A stretch of DNA of 36,980 bases from Bacteroidota bacterium (GTDB lineage Bacteria; Bacteroidota; Ignavibacteria; UBA10030; SZUA-254). A program made the position numbers and the translations under genes. The DNA lies in contig DATDFQ010000016.1 in assembly GCA_036522515.1 (NCBI GenBank), positions 1-36,980 of the forward strand, in the 5' to 3' direction. A model generated the notes under the pieces. The model saw only the letters and a program-made list of their open reading frames with translations, was not told the DNA's origin and made no database searches. Below, piece by piece: positions 7,223 to 14,678 of the stretch; position 1 is the first letter of the stretch; every line of letters begins with the position of its first letter.

Positions 7223-8526
7223 TAAAATACGTGGCCCTTCTTGAACTGGAGGACACTCACGCTTGTGATGACCGTTGCTATCGCAAGCAGAACTCCCAGG
7301 TTCGGGAGGATGTCGACGAGGGGGGCGCCCCGCCAGAGGACCTGCAGAAACCCGTCCATCGACCAGTAGACGATCGTCCCTTTGCTGATCGTCTGAATGT
7401 ACCCCGGCATGAACGACGTGGGAAACCAGGCGCCGCCGATGGAGCTCATCGTGAGGATCAGGAAGGTCCCAAGTCCGTTTGCCTGGGAGGACGTTTTGGA
7501 AACCGCGGAGAGGAGCATCCCGAAAGACGTGCAGGCCATCGCGGCGGCGACCAGGATCAGCGTCAGGTTCACAAAATTCGACATGATATCGATCTTGAAG
7601 AGCAGGGATCCCGCCGCGAACAGGACGATGAGCTGCACGAACCCCAGCGACATGTTATAGAGATACTTGCTCCAGAGGATCTGCACGCGGGAGATCGGAG
7701 ATGCGAGGATCCGGAGGACGACTCCGCTCTTCTTTTCATCGAAGAGCGACGAGGCGGAGCCGGTCAGCGTGAACATCAGGAACATCATCGCCCACCCGCC
7801 GACGCTTCGGGTCGCCCACGGATTGGAAATGTCTTTTCCGACGATCTGCTCCGACTCGAAGTCGAGGACATTCTTGAAGAAGTTTTTCCCTCCATTGCCT
7901 GCTCCGGATGGAAACGTCCCGCCGAGAGAGGGGAATTTGATCTTCCCGGTATCGATCTTGAAATAGCGCCCAACGAGCGACCTGATCCCGTTATTGAACT
8001 CCTTGCCGGAATCGACGCCGAGGAACCGGAGGGCCCTTCGCTGCATCCCCTCGATGAACATGCCCGGGATCTGAGACATGATCGTCTGCGTGAGGACCCC
8101 CTGAATGATCTGCATCTCCATGTCATTCTTGGGATCGTAATAGAACTTCAGCTTCAGCCCGATGGAGGTGTCGGTGTAGGCGTCCGCGGGTATGACAAGT
8201 GCGGCCGAGGCGCTTCCTCTCCGGACGTACTCCTGGATCGTGGCCGTATCGAACGCCGTCTCGTTCCCGCGATCGTCCGTGTACGACTTCACCAGCTTGA
8301 AGGTCTTCGTGGTATCGAGAATTTTTTCGATCCCCGCCGCCACGGAAGCGGAACTGGCGTTCATGAAGGCGAGTTTCAGGTTCTGGGGGCCGGAGTTCAG
8401 ATTGCCGAAAATCGACCCCCAGATGGCGATCAGGCCGATCGGGATCAGAAATGTCAGGCTCACCGCGACCCTGTCGCTCCAGAAGAGCCGGTACTCTTTC
8501 ATGATCAGCGCGAGGACGGTTCTCAA
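7222..8526 (-). CDS. ABC-2 type transporter permease
   Basis: 434-aa inner-membrane permease of an ABC exporter. It has one N-terminal helix (about 22-42), a large extracytoplasmic domain of about 180 residues, then a C-terminal block of about five hydrophobic helices (about 240-430), the architecture of ABC-2/YhgE-type exporters. The start is a TTG (8526) whose TTGA overlaps the TGA of the upstream ATPase gene (8523-8525), implying translational coupling; the next Met (codon 9) would truncate the usual cytoplasmic leader before helix 1. It pairs with the ATPase at 8523-9440. Substrate is unknown; multidrug, lipid or polysaccharide-linked export are all possible for this family. Confidence 0.92.
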   Translation of the reverse strand: MRTVLALIMKEYRLFWSDRVAVSLTFLIPIGLIAIWGSIFGNLNSGPQNLKLAFMNASSASVAAGIEKILDTTKTFKLVKSYTDDRGNETAFDTATIQEYVRRGSASAALVIPADAYTDTSIGLKLKFYYDPKNDMEMQIIQGVLTQTIMSQIPGMFIEGMQRRALRFLGVDSGKEFNNGIRSLVGRYFKIDTGKIKFPSLGGTFPSGAGNGGKNFFKNVLDFESEQIVGKDISNPWATRSVGGWAMMFLMFTLTGSASSLFDEKKSGVVLRILASPISRVQILWSKYLYNMSLGFVQLIVLFAAGSLLFKIDIMSNFVNLTLILVAAAMACTSFGMLLSAVSKTSSQANGLGTFLILTMSSIGGAWFPTSFMPGYIQTISKGTIVYWSMDGFLQVLWRGAPLVDILPNLGVLLAIATVITSVSVLQFKKGHVF

Positions 8527-9440
8527 TCCCGGAGGCTCCTCCCCGTGAGATGGAGAAAAAGCGCCTCAAGCGTCGGCTTGCTCATCTGAATCGAGCGGGG
8601 ACTGATCCCCTGCTGCTCCATGCAGGAGAAAAACGAGGAGAGATGGAATTCTCCCCCCGGCTTCAGCTCGAACCTCTCCTCCTCGTCGATCACCGTCCCG
8701 AATTTCCTGAAGACCTCGAGCTTGTCGTTCGTCGCTCCGTTCTTGGCGATCGAAATCGTCTCTTCGTATGCCAGCTTTCCGAGGAGATGGTCCAGCGTCC
8801 CCTCGGCCACGATCGCGCCGGAGTCGATGATCGCAATCCGGCTGCACAACCGCTCCGCCTCCTCCATATAGTGGGTCGTATAGACGATCGTCTTCCCTTC
8901 GCGATTCAATAGTTCGAGGTAATCGAAGATGGCATTCCTCGACTGCGGATCCACCCCGACCGTCGGCTCATCGCAGAGAAGAAGCGCAGGATCATGGAGG
9001 AGGCTGGAGATGAGGTTGAGGCGCCGTTTCATCCCTCCCGAGAACGTCTTCACCTTGTCTTTCCGCCGGTCGTAGAGCTGGACCGCCCTGAGCCTCTCTT
9101 CGATCCGCTCTTTCAGCGTCGTTCGATCGATGTGGTAAAGGCTTCCGAAAATCTCCAGGTTTTCCTGCGCCGAGATGTCGTCGTACAGGGCGAGAGATTG
9201 CGGGACCAATCCCACGTTTCTTCTCGCTGCGAGGTTATCGCGGGAAACTTTCTCGTCCCCGACGTAGATCTCGCCCCCGTCAGGGTTCAGGTACCCGATC
9301 AACAGGTTCATCAGGGTCGACTTCCCTGCTCCGTTCGGACCGAGGAGGCCGAGGAATTCCCCGTCCCGGACCTCCAGCGTGACGTTCCGCAGGGCGGTGA
9401 CGCCGGGGAAGCTTTTTGAAAGATCGTTGATACGGATCAT
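8523..9440 (-). CDS. ABC transporter ATP-binding protein
   Basis: 305-aa nucleotide-binding subunit. It has Walker A GPNGAGKS (34-41), Q-loop Gln81, signature FSGGMKRR (133-140), Walker B LLLCDEP (153-159) and H-loop His190 in TTHYMEEAE, with a C-terminal extension typical of ABC-2 exporter ATPases (DrrA/CcmA-like). It energises the permease encoded next, whose start overlaps this stop by 3 nt. The open frame continues 41 codons upstream to 9563, but that extension translates the family C repeat (9446-9549), which also appears at 29697. I therefore place the start at the ATG at 9440, just before the conserved MIRINDLSKSFPG. The nearest ribosome-site-like AGGA lies inside the repeat's end. Confidence 0.93.
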   Translation of the reverse strand: MIRINDLSKSFPGVTALRNVTLEVRDGEFLGLLGPNGAGKSTLMNLLIGYLNPDGGEIYVGDEKVSRDNLAARRNVGLVPQSLALYDDISAQENLEIFGSLYHIDRTTLKERIEERLRAVQLYDRRKDKVKTFSGGMKRRLNLISSLLHDPALLLCDEPTVGVDPQSRNAIFDYLELLNREGKTIVYTTHYMEEAERLCSRIAIIDSGAIVAEGTLDHLLGKLAYEETISIAKNGATNDKLEVFRKFGTVIDEEERFELKPGGEFHLSSFFSCMEQQGISPRSIQMSKPTLEALFLHLTGRSLRD

Positions 9441-9445
9441 CTGGC

Positions 9446-9549
9446 TGTCATCCTGAGGGAGCAATGCGACCGAAGGATCTCCGTCCTTCGAAAGAGCGAG
9501 ATCCTTCGCGGAGTTTACACTGAGCGAAGCGAATGTGCTCAGGATGACA
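9446..9549. repeat. Family C repeat, copy 1, with perfect 12-bp inverted ends
   Basis: 104-bp element ending in TGTCATCCTGAG (9446-9457) and CTCAGGATGACA (9538-9549), with inner palindromes around GATCCTTCG. A second copy lies at 29697-29807. From memory, similar GTCATCCTGAGCGAAG repeats are widespread in bacterial genomes; I could not check this. It sits 6 bp upstream of the ABC ATPase start and supplies its ribosome-binding region. Confidence 0.8.
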
Positions 9550-9581
9550 AGGGAGGATGACAAAAGGTGTGTTTCGCAATT

Positions 9582-10682
9582 TCATTCCTTATAGATCTTC
9601 ACGACCGGCTTTCCGTCGGCATCGATATAGGCGCGGTACATACCCGTCGTATTAAAGGGCATCGCGATATTGCCGTCCTTGTCGATCGCGATCACGCCTC
9701 CGTCGCCCGCCATCTTCGGGAGCTTTTCCATCACGACCTTGTCGGCGGCATTCTGCAACGACATTCCCGCGTATTCCATCAGCGCGGAGATGTCGTGGGC
9801 GACGACCGAGCGGATGAAAAACTCTCCGGTTCCCGTGGCCGAAACGGCGCAGGTCAGGTTGTTGGCGTAGGTCCCGGCGCCGATAATGGGCGAATCGCCG
9901 ACCCGCCCAAACCTCTTATTCGTGGTTCCCCCCGTGGAAGTTCCAGCCGCGAGATTGCCGCCTTTATCGAGAGCGACGCACCCGACCGTCCCGTGTTTCC
10001 CCTCCGACGTATCCGCCGGTTGGGCTTTCCGCCCGGCGGAGGAATCCTTTTCATCCTTTAGCGCCTTCTGCAGCTGGTCCCAGCGCTTTTGCGTGTAAAA
10101 ATACCCTTGCGGAACAAGCTCGACGCCGTGCGCTTTGGCAAACGTCTCAGCACCCTCACCCACCAGCATCACGTGGGGGGATTTTTCCATCACGAGTCGC
10201 GCGAGGCTGATAGGGTTCTTGATATGCTTGACCGCGGCGACAGATCCGGCTTTGAGAGTCTTTCCGTCCATGATCGACGCGTCGAGCTCGTTGGTCCCCT
10301 CGTGCGTGAAGACCGAACCTTTCCCCGCATTGAACAAAGGGGAATCCTCCAGGATCGTGATGACACGTTCGACCGCATCGAGGCTGGAGCCGTCGTTCCG
10401 GAGGATCTCATACCCTGTCTTGAGCGCCTCGAGAAGTTTGTCGCGGTACTCCTTCTCGAGCTCCGGCGACATCTGTCCCCTGGAAATCGTCCCTGCCCCG
10501 CCATGGATGACGAGCCGGAACTTTGCCCCGGAACGTTCGGCTTGCGCAGGTGGAGCTGCCTGGCCGAGGGCGACGTTTTGCCGTAGGGCCGGCTCGATGG
10601 CCGTGAAGAGAAGGATCAGGACAATCCCCGGGAGTTCGTAATCCCGCAGAACGCAGAATCTAAGTATCTCTCTTACGAGCAT
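9582..10682 (-). CDS. Isoaspartyl peptidase / L-asparaginase (Ntn hydrolase)
   Basis: 366-aa plant-type asparaginase family member (IaaA-like), which removes isoaspartyl residues from peptides and hydrolyses L-Asn. It is made as a precursor that cuts itself before a catalytic Thr: here Thr232 in GKHGTVGC, with the substrate-binding segment TSTGGTTNKRFGRVGDSP (249-266) and GAGTYA. The alpha part contains VIHGGAG (58-64) and NAGKGSV (118-124). A hydrophobic stretch at 19-30 and an Ala/Pro-rich linker before the conserved core suggest export. The open frame reaches back to 10832, but that part translates family A/B repeats. The ATG at 10682 precedes the signal-like segment and is preferred. It stands alone between repeats. 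Confidence 0.93.
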   Translation of the reverse strand: MLVREILRFCVLRDYELPGIVLILLFTAIEPALRQNVALGQAAPPAQAERSGAKFRLVIHGGAGTISRGQMSPELEKEYRDKLLEALKTGYEILRNDGSSLDAVERVITILEDSPLFNAGKGSVFTHEGTNELDASIMDGKTLKAGSVAAVKHIKNPISLARLVMEKSPHVMLVGEGAETFAKAHGVELVPQGYFYTQKRWDQLQKALKDEKDSSAGRKAQPADTSEGKHGTVGCVALDKGGNLAAGTSTGGTTNKRFGRVGDSPIIGAGTYANNLTCAVSATGTGEFFIRSVVAHDISALMEYAGMSLQNAADKVVMEKLPKMAGDGGVIAIDKDGNIAMPFNTTGMYRAYIDADGKPVVKIYKE

Positions 10683-10707
10683 GGTGCCTCTGGATTGATG
10701 AGTTGAA

Positions 10708-10880
10708 GCTCCCACGGTCTCCGTGGGAACGAGGTAAAGATGCCGGCTGAGGCATCGGTAGGCGCGACCTTCAGGTCGCGCTCGCTCCCACGGTCTCCGT
10801 GGGAGCGGATATTTGGACGCTCCAGCGTCCACGGCCGCGGAGCGGCCGTCATATGCGTTCCGACGCAGAGCGTGGGAACG
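10708..10880. repeat. Cluster of family A and B repeats (A partial, B half, A full)
   Basis: Three units in 173 bp: a short A hairpin CCCACGGTCTCCGTGGG (10711-10727), a family B arm GGTAGGCGCGACCTTCAGGTCGCG (10757-10780), and a full family A unit (10783-10880) with the same hairpin order as 2862-2958. This explains the false N-terminal extension of the asparaginase frame. The cluster ends 9 bp from the glycosylase stop codon. Confidence 0.85.
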
Positions 10881-10889
10881 AGGAGCGAG

Positions 10890-11492
10890 CTACCGGATCC
10901 TTATCAATTCCGTGCGGCGGAAGCAATCGGGTGCATGATCATTGACCATCCCGACGGCCTGCATGAACGCGTAGCAAATCGTGGAGCCGACAAATTTGAA
11001 CCCCCTGGCTTTCAACTCCCTGCTCATGGAATCGGACTCGGGTGTGCTCGCCGGAATCGCGTTCGCTCTCTTCGGAGGATTCTTCTTCGGAAGCCCTTCG
11101 ACGAACTGCCAGATAAACCGGTCGAAACTCCCCGCGGCCTCCCTCACCTCGAGAAACGATTTCGCGTTGCCGATCGCGGCGTCGATCTTCAGCCGGTTCC
11201 TGACGATCCCTTCATCCGAAAGGAGCTGCCTGACTTTGGGCCTGCCATAGGAAGCCACCTTTTCCGGGTCGAACCCGTCGAACGCCTTACGGTAATTTTC
11301 GCGTTTGCGGAGGATGGTGATCCAGCTTAGCCCCGCCTGGGCACCCTCGAGGATCAGCATTTCGAAGAGTTTCCGGTCGTTATGAACGGGCACCCCCCAC
11401 TCGGTGTCATGATACTTTATATAGAGGGGGTCGGAACCGGCCCAGCTGCAGCGGACTTTCGCCCTTGCGGGAGGTGTCGAGCGGGATGCCAC
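10890..11492 (-). CDS. tag: DNA-3-methyladenine glycosylase I
   Basis: 200 aa; close to E. coli Tag along its whole length. Tag removes 3-methyladenine from alkylated DNA to start base-excision repair in the cytoplasm. The structural zinc ligands are all present: Cys15, His28, His186 and Cys190. The catalytic-region Glu (E. coli Glu38) corresponds to Glu49 in LEGAQAGLSW, and the highly conserved GFKFVG.TICYAFMQA segment is intact. The start is GTG at 11492, 3 nt after the DinB-like stop codon, giving about 11 residues before the family's usual N-terminus. It is the last gene of the M1 peptidase / DinB-like / tag operon. Confidence 0.96.
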   Translation of the reverse strand: MASRSTPPARAKVRCSWAGSDPLYIKYHDTEWGVPVHNDRKLFEMLILEGAQAGLSWITILRKRENYRKAFDGFDPEKVASYGRPKVRQLLSDEGIVRNRLKIDAAIGNAKSFLEVREAAGSFDRFIWQFVEGLPKKNPPKRANAIPASTPESDSMSRELKARGFKFVGSTICYAFMQAVGMVNDHAPDCFRRTELIRIR

Positions 11493-11495
11493 TTC

Positions 11496-11975
11496 TTAAG
11501 GCATCAGGCGTTTCAGGAGCTGGATCTGGCCGGCGTGGTAAATATCGTGAGCGCCGATCCCGAAAACGAGTTCCCCGGTGGAGACCTTGCTCCCTTTGGG
11601 GACCTTCTTCAAATCGCTCGGGCGGAGTCCCACAATCGTCTCGCGTAGTCTGCGGTGGCACCGTTCCAGGATCGCAATGTCTTCCCGCCATGCCTTTTCC
11701 GATAGTGTGACAGGCCGCTTAAAGAAATTGTTCCCCTTGAGCGGAAACGACCCGGTTTTCTCCCCAAGGATCTTCCGCCGCACGGCATATTTCCAGTAGG
11801 CCGCATGGAGCATGATTTCCCAGATGTTATGCCTGTTCGGCCCGGGCCTCCAGGCCGCCTCCTTCGGACTCACACCGCGGATCGAGCCCCGCAAGTTCGG
11901 CCCGTGCCAGGCTTTCTTGTTGTATCCTTCGTCAAACTGCCGGAGAAGCATCGCCTTTTCGCCCGGGCGCTTCAT
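11496..11975 (-). CDS. DinB/YfiT-like four-helix-bundle protein
   Basis: 159 aa. It matches the DinB superfamily of putative metal-dependent enzymes: the three His of the metal site are visible as His57 (IMLHAAYW), His143 and His147 (GIGAHDIYHAGQ). The family includes bacillithiol and mycothiol S-transferases and DNA-damage-induced proteins of unknown activity, so the reaction is not assigned. Its ATG overlaps the M1 peptidase TGA (ATGA, 11975-11972), and tag follows after 3 nt, so the three are cotranslated. Coupling with a DNA alkylation repair enzyme makes a detoxification or stress role plausible, but this is inference. Confidence 0.85.
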   Translation of the reverse strand: MKRPGEKAMLLRQFDEGYNKKAWHGPNLRGSIRGVSPKEAAWRPGPNRHNIWEIMLHAAYWKYAVRRKILGEKTGSFPLKGNNFFKRPVTLSEKAWREDIAILERCHRRLRETIVGLRPSDLKKVPKGSKVSTGELVFGIGAHDIYHAGQIQLLKRLMP

Positions 11976-14413
11976 TTCTTCCCCGCAAGCCGTGTCTTGA
12001 TCTTCTCGATGCTTGCTTTCGCGGTACCGGCGGCCTGATCATCCTGGTCGCCTGCAATTTTTTCAAGCCCCGCGAGCGTGCTCTCGTCCCCGAACTCCCC
12101 GAGAGCCTGCACGGCCCTTGACTTGATGCCCGAATCCTTGTCGTTGAGGAGCGACCGGTAGGCGGCTTTCACCTCCTGATTTCCCCGCGCATACCTGCGG
12201 AGAATGTTGAGGGAGGAGGATCGCGTCGTCACCGGTTTGCCGTAGCGAACACCGGAGAGCGCCTCCGCGAGCGCCCTGTTTGAATCGATTCTCACAAGCG
12301 CACCCAGCGCGGCGTTTGCGACGTTATTGCGGTATGACGGTTTGGTCAGAAACGAAACCACGACCGGTTCCGCTCCGGCTGAATCGGCTTCCGCGAGCGC
12401 GCCGATGGCGCTTGAAACTACCGAATAGCTCGAGTCGTCAAGCGCCTTCCGGATCGCAGCCACCACGTCCGCCCCGCGGAATTTGGCAAGCTGGCTGAGC
12501 GCGGCCGATCGCACCGCCGGTTTCGAATCCGCCGCTGCGGAAATGAGAGTCGCCGCGATGCGCTGCTTGAGCGCGTCGTCCTTCGTTTTGATCTTTCCCA
12601 GGCCGGCGATGGCCTCGCGGCGGACGTTCCAGAACTTGTCGCCCGTCGAGATCCTTGAAAAGAGCTGCTGAAACTCTTCCCTCTGGTCCAGTCCGGCGAG
12701 CGTCCTCACGGCGAGCATCCGGTCGACCGAGCTCGGATCCGATTCGGCCTGGTACGCCCACTCGTCGTTCGACTTTGTGAATTTCAGTTCCTTGAGAATC
12801 CAGCCGTCCGGATCGAACGCGACAAGCTGCGGTTTCGAGGCGGAGGGAATTGTGAACGTCGTATCCCTCCCGAGGATCGTAACGGTCTGCCGGGACCTTC
12901 CGGCCGGCGAGGTGATCTCCACCTCGACGGGTGTCCGGAACACGCCCGTAAGGCTGTCCATTTTCTGGGTCTGCTTCACCGTCAAAAGGATGTTCTTGTC
13001 GGCTTCGCTCCACCTGTATGAGACGTCGAACACGGGATGTCCAGCCTTATAGACCCACTGGTCGAAGAACCAGTAGAGGTTCTGGCCCGTGGCTTCCTCG
13101 ATCGCCCTCTTCAAATCGTTCGTCTCCACCGCCGTGAACTGATGTTTCGTGATGTAATGGTTGAGTCCCTTCCAGAAGAGCTGATCGCCCAAAACGAAAC
13201 GGAGCATGTTGAGGACCGCCGCGCCCCGGGGGTAGATGTTCGTTCCGTAGCTGCCGACGCTGACGATCGGTTTTCGCCCCAACGTCGTGTCCGTGCGGAT
13301 GCCCGCCTGCTGGCTGTTGTACATGCTCAACCGGAACTCGTCTTCCCCGGCGGAGTGCTCCTGGTAAAGGGGGTCGAAGTAGCTGGCGAAGCTTTCATTG
13401 AGCCACAGATGCCTCCAATCCTTGCACGTGACGACATCGCCCCACCACTGATGCGCGAGCTCGTGGGCGATCAGGCTCGTCGGCAGGCCGTCGACCCGTT
13501 GCCGCGCGTCGTAGACCGAGATATAGTCCAGCAGGGTCGTGGCGCTGCTGTTTTCCATCCCTCCGAAGATGAAGTCTGCGATCACCGCCTGCGCATACTT
13601 TTCCCATGCGTATGAAAATCCGATTTTCTCGTTGAAGAACTTGATCATGTCGGGAGTTTCATGAAAGCAGATCCTCGCGTCGGCGGTGTCGCCCGGATAG
13701 ACATAGTACTCGAGCGGAAGTGAGCCGGCCCTGTCGTGCAGGATCGCATAGTTGCCGATGGCAAGCGTTATCAGGTAGGAGGCGTGCGGTTTATTTTCCC
13801 TCCAGTGGAACGTCTTTGTGCCCTCTTTCTTGTTCTCCTTCACGCTGACCAGCTCCCCGTTCGAGAGGGCGGTATAGGCGCTACTGACCGTCGCGATCAT
13901 CTCCGACGTTGCCTTGTCGTTCGGAAAATCATGGCAGGGGAACCAGTTGTGGTTGTCCATGTCCTCCCCCTGCGCATAGACCTGCCACGGCTTGTCCGGA
14001 TACCCCGAGTCGGGCCGTGTGAAATAGAGGCCCCTTTTGGGCGAGCAGGTGTATTCGACGGAGACCGTAAGCGTATCTCCGGTCGTGTAAGGTCGATCCA
14101 GGGGGATCACGAGCTTCTTCGGCTCGAGATTAAATCTCAGCGGCTTTCCTGACGCCAGTGAGACATGCTGTATCTCCATCTTCTCCGCGTCGAATTCGAT
14201 GTTCTTGAAGGCGGTCAGAAACGGGACGAGCGTCGTGGTGACTTTGCCTTTCACGCTCTTCGCCTTCTCATCCACCGAGACTTCGATCTTGTAGTGAAGG
14301 ACGTGATACGTGCGGTTAGGCGCCTCCCCGGCGTCGCGCACGGGAAATACCGACTGGGCCGGCAGAACGCGCGGGAGGATGAAGCAGCAGAGGAGTATGA
14401 GCATGCGATTCAT
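11972..14413 (-). CDS. Secreted M1-family aminopeptidase with HEAT repeats
   Basis: 813-aa zinc aminopeptidase. A signal peptide (1-20, MNRMLILLCCFILPRVLPAQ) sends it out of the cytoplasm. The substrate-anchoring GGMEN is at 284-288 and the zinc site is HELAH (His317, Glu318, His321) with the third ligand Glu340 in NESFASY. The C-terminal part (about 590-810) is made of HEAT-like helical repeats. It should remove N-terminal residues from peptides in the periplasm or outside. The open frame extends to 14548, but the ATG at 14413 directly precedes the signal peptide and has GGAAAGAG about 9 nt upstream. It is the first gene of the operon with the DinB-like protein (4-nt overlap) and tag. Confidence 0.94.
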   Translation of the reverse strand: MNRMLILLCCFILPRVLPAQSVFPVRDAGEAPNRTYHVLHYKIEVSVDEKAKSVKGKVTTTLVPFLTAFKNIEFDAEKMEIQHVSLASGKPLRFNLEPKKLVIPLDRPYTTGDTLTVSVEYTCSPKRGLYFTRPDSGYPDKPWQVYAQGEDMDNHNWFPCHDFPNDKATSEMIATVSSAYTALSNGELVSVKENKKEGTKTFHWRENKPHASYLITLAIGNYAILHDRAGSLPLEYYVYPGDTADARICFHETPDMIKFFNEKIGFSYAWEKYAQAVIADFIFGGMENSSATTLLDYISVYDARQRVDGLPTSLIAHELAHQWWGDVVTCKDWRHLWLNESFASYFDPLYQEHSAGEDEFRLSMYNSQQAGIRTDTTLGRKPIVSVGSYGTNIYPRGAAVLNMLRFVLGDQLFWKGLNHYITKHQFTAVETNDLKRAIEEATGQNLYWFFDQWVYKAGHPVFDVSYRWSEADKNILLTVKQTQKMDSLTGVFRTPVEVEITSPAGRSRQTVTILGRDTTFTIPSASKPQLVAFDPDGWILKELKFTKSNDEWAYQAESDPSSVDRMLAVRTLAGLDQREEFQQLFSRISTGDKFWNVRREAIAGLGKIKTKDDALKQRIAATLISAAADSKPAVRSAALSQLAKFRGADVVAAIRKALDDSSYSVVSSAIGALAEADSAGAEPVVVSFLTKPSYRNNVANAALGALVRIDSNRALAEALSGVRYGKPVTTRSSSLNILRRYARGNQEVKAAYRSLLNDKDSGIKSRAVQALGEFGDESTLAGLEKIAGDQDDQAAGTAKASIEKIKTRLAGKK

Positions 14414-14473
14414 TGGAGTACTCTTTCCGGGCTGGTGGGGGTGAAACCGGCAACGGGTTCCGGCCGGTTCAGG

Positions 14474-14502
14474 AATATAGAGAGCCACAGGTTCGATTGC
14501 AA
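14474..14502 (-). promoter_or_regulatory. Promoter of the M1 peptidase operon
   Basis: Minus strand: TTGCAA (14502-14497), 17-bp spacer, TATATT (14479-14474), about 60 nt before the ATG at 14413. Confidence 0.6.
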
Positions 14503-14552
14503 ATGCCGGCTGAGATCGGTGGTGGGTGAATTTCAACACCCGAGCCAAACAC

Positions 14553-14614
14553 CCGCAGCCTAAAGGCTGCGGCTACCAAGCCCGAGGTTTCGGTAGCCGC
14601 GACCTTCAGGTCGC
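14553..14614. repeat. Family B double-hairpin repeat, copy 2
   Basis: 62 bp: CGCAGCCTAAAGGCTGCG, then GGCTACC...GGTAGCC around a conserved centre, then CGCGACCTTCAGGTCGCG. Same plan as 3722-3782 (inverse orientation) and 27128-27189. It occupies the gap between the metalloprotease stop and the M1 promoter; the rest of this gap shows nothing further. Confidence 0.85.
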
Positions 14615-14678
14615 GGGACGAGATGGCAACGAAACCCGGTCAGTTCCCGGAGATCCTTCGCTGCGCGAGGTATCACCC

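Noticed and set aside
7171..8589. A 472-codon plus-strand frame opposite the ABC permease
   Set aside because: The permease has membrane helices and couples to its ATPase; the opposite frame is a charged shadow.
5375..9440. Idea of a defence island: DUF2130 nuclease-like protein with neighbours
   Set aside because: The flanking genes are a globin and an ABC exporter, with no restriction, methylase, TIR or toxin components.
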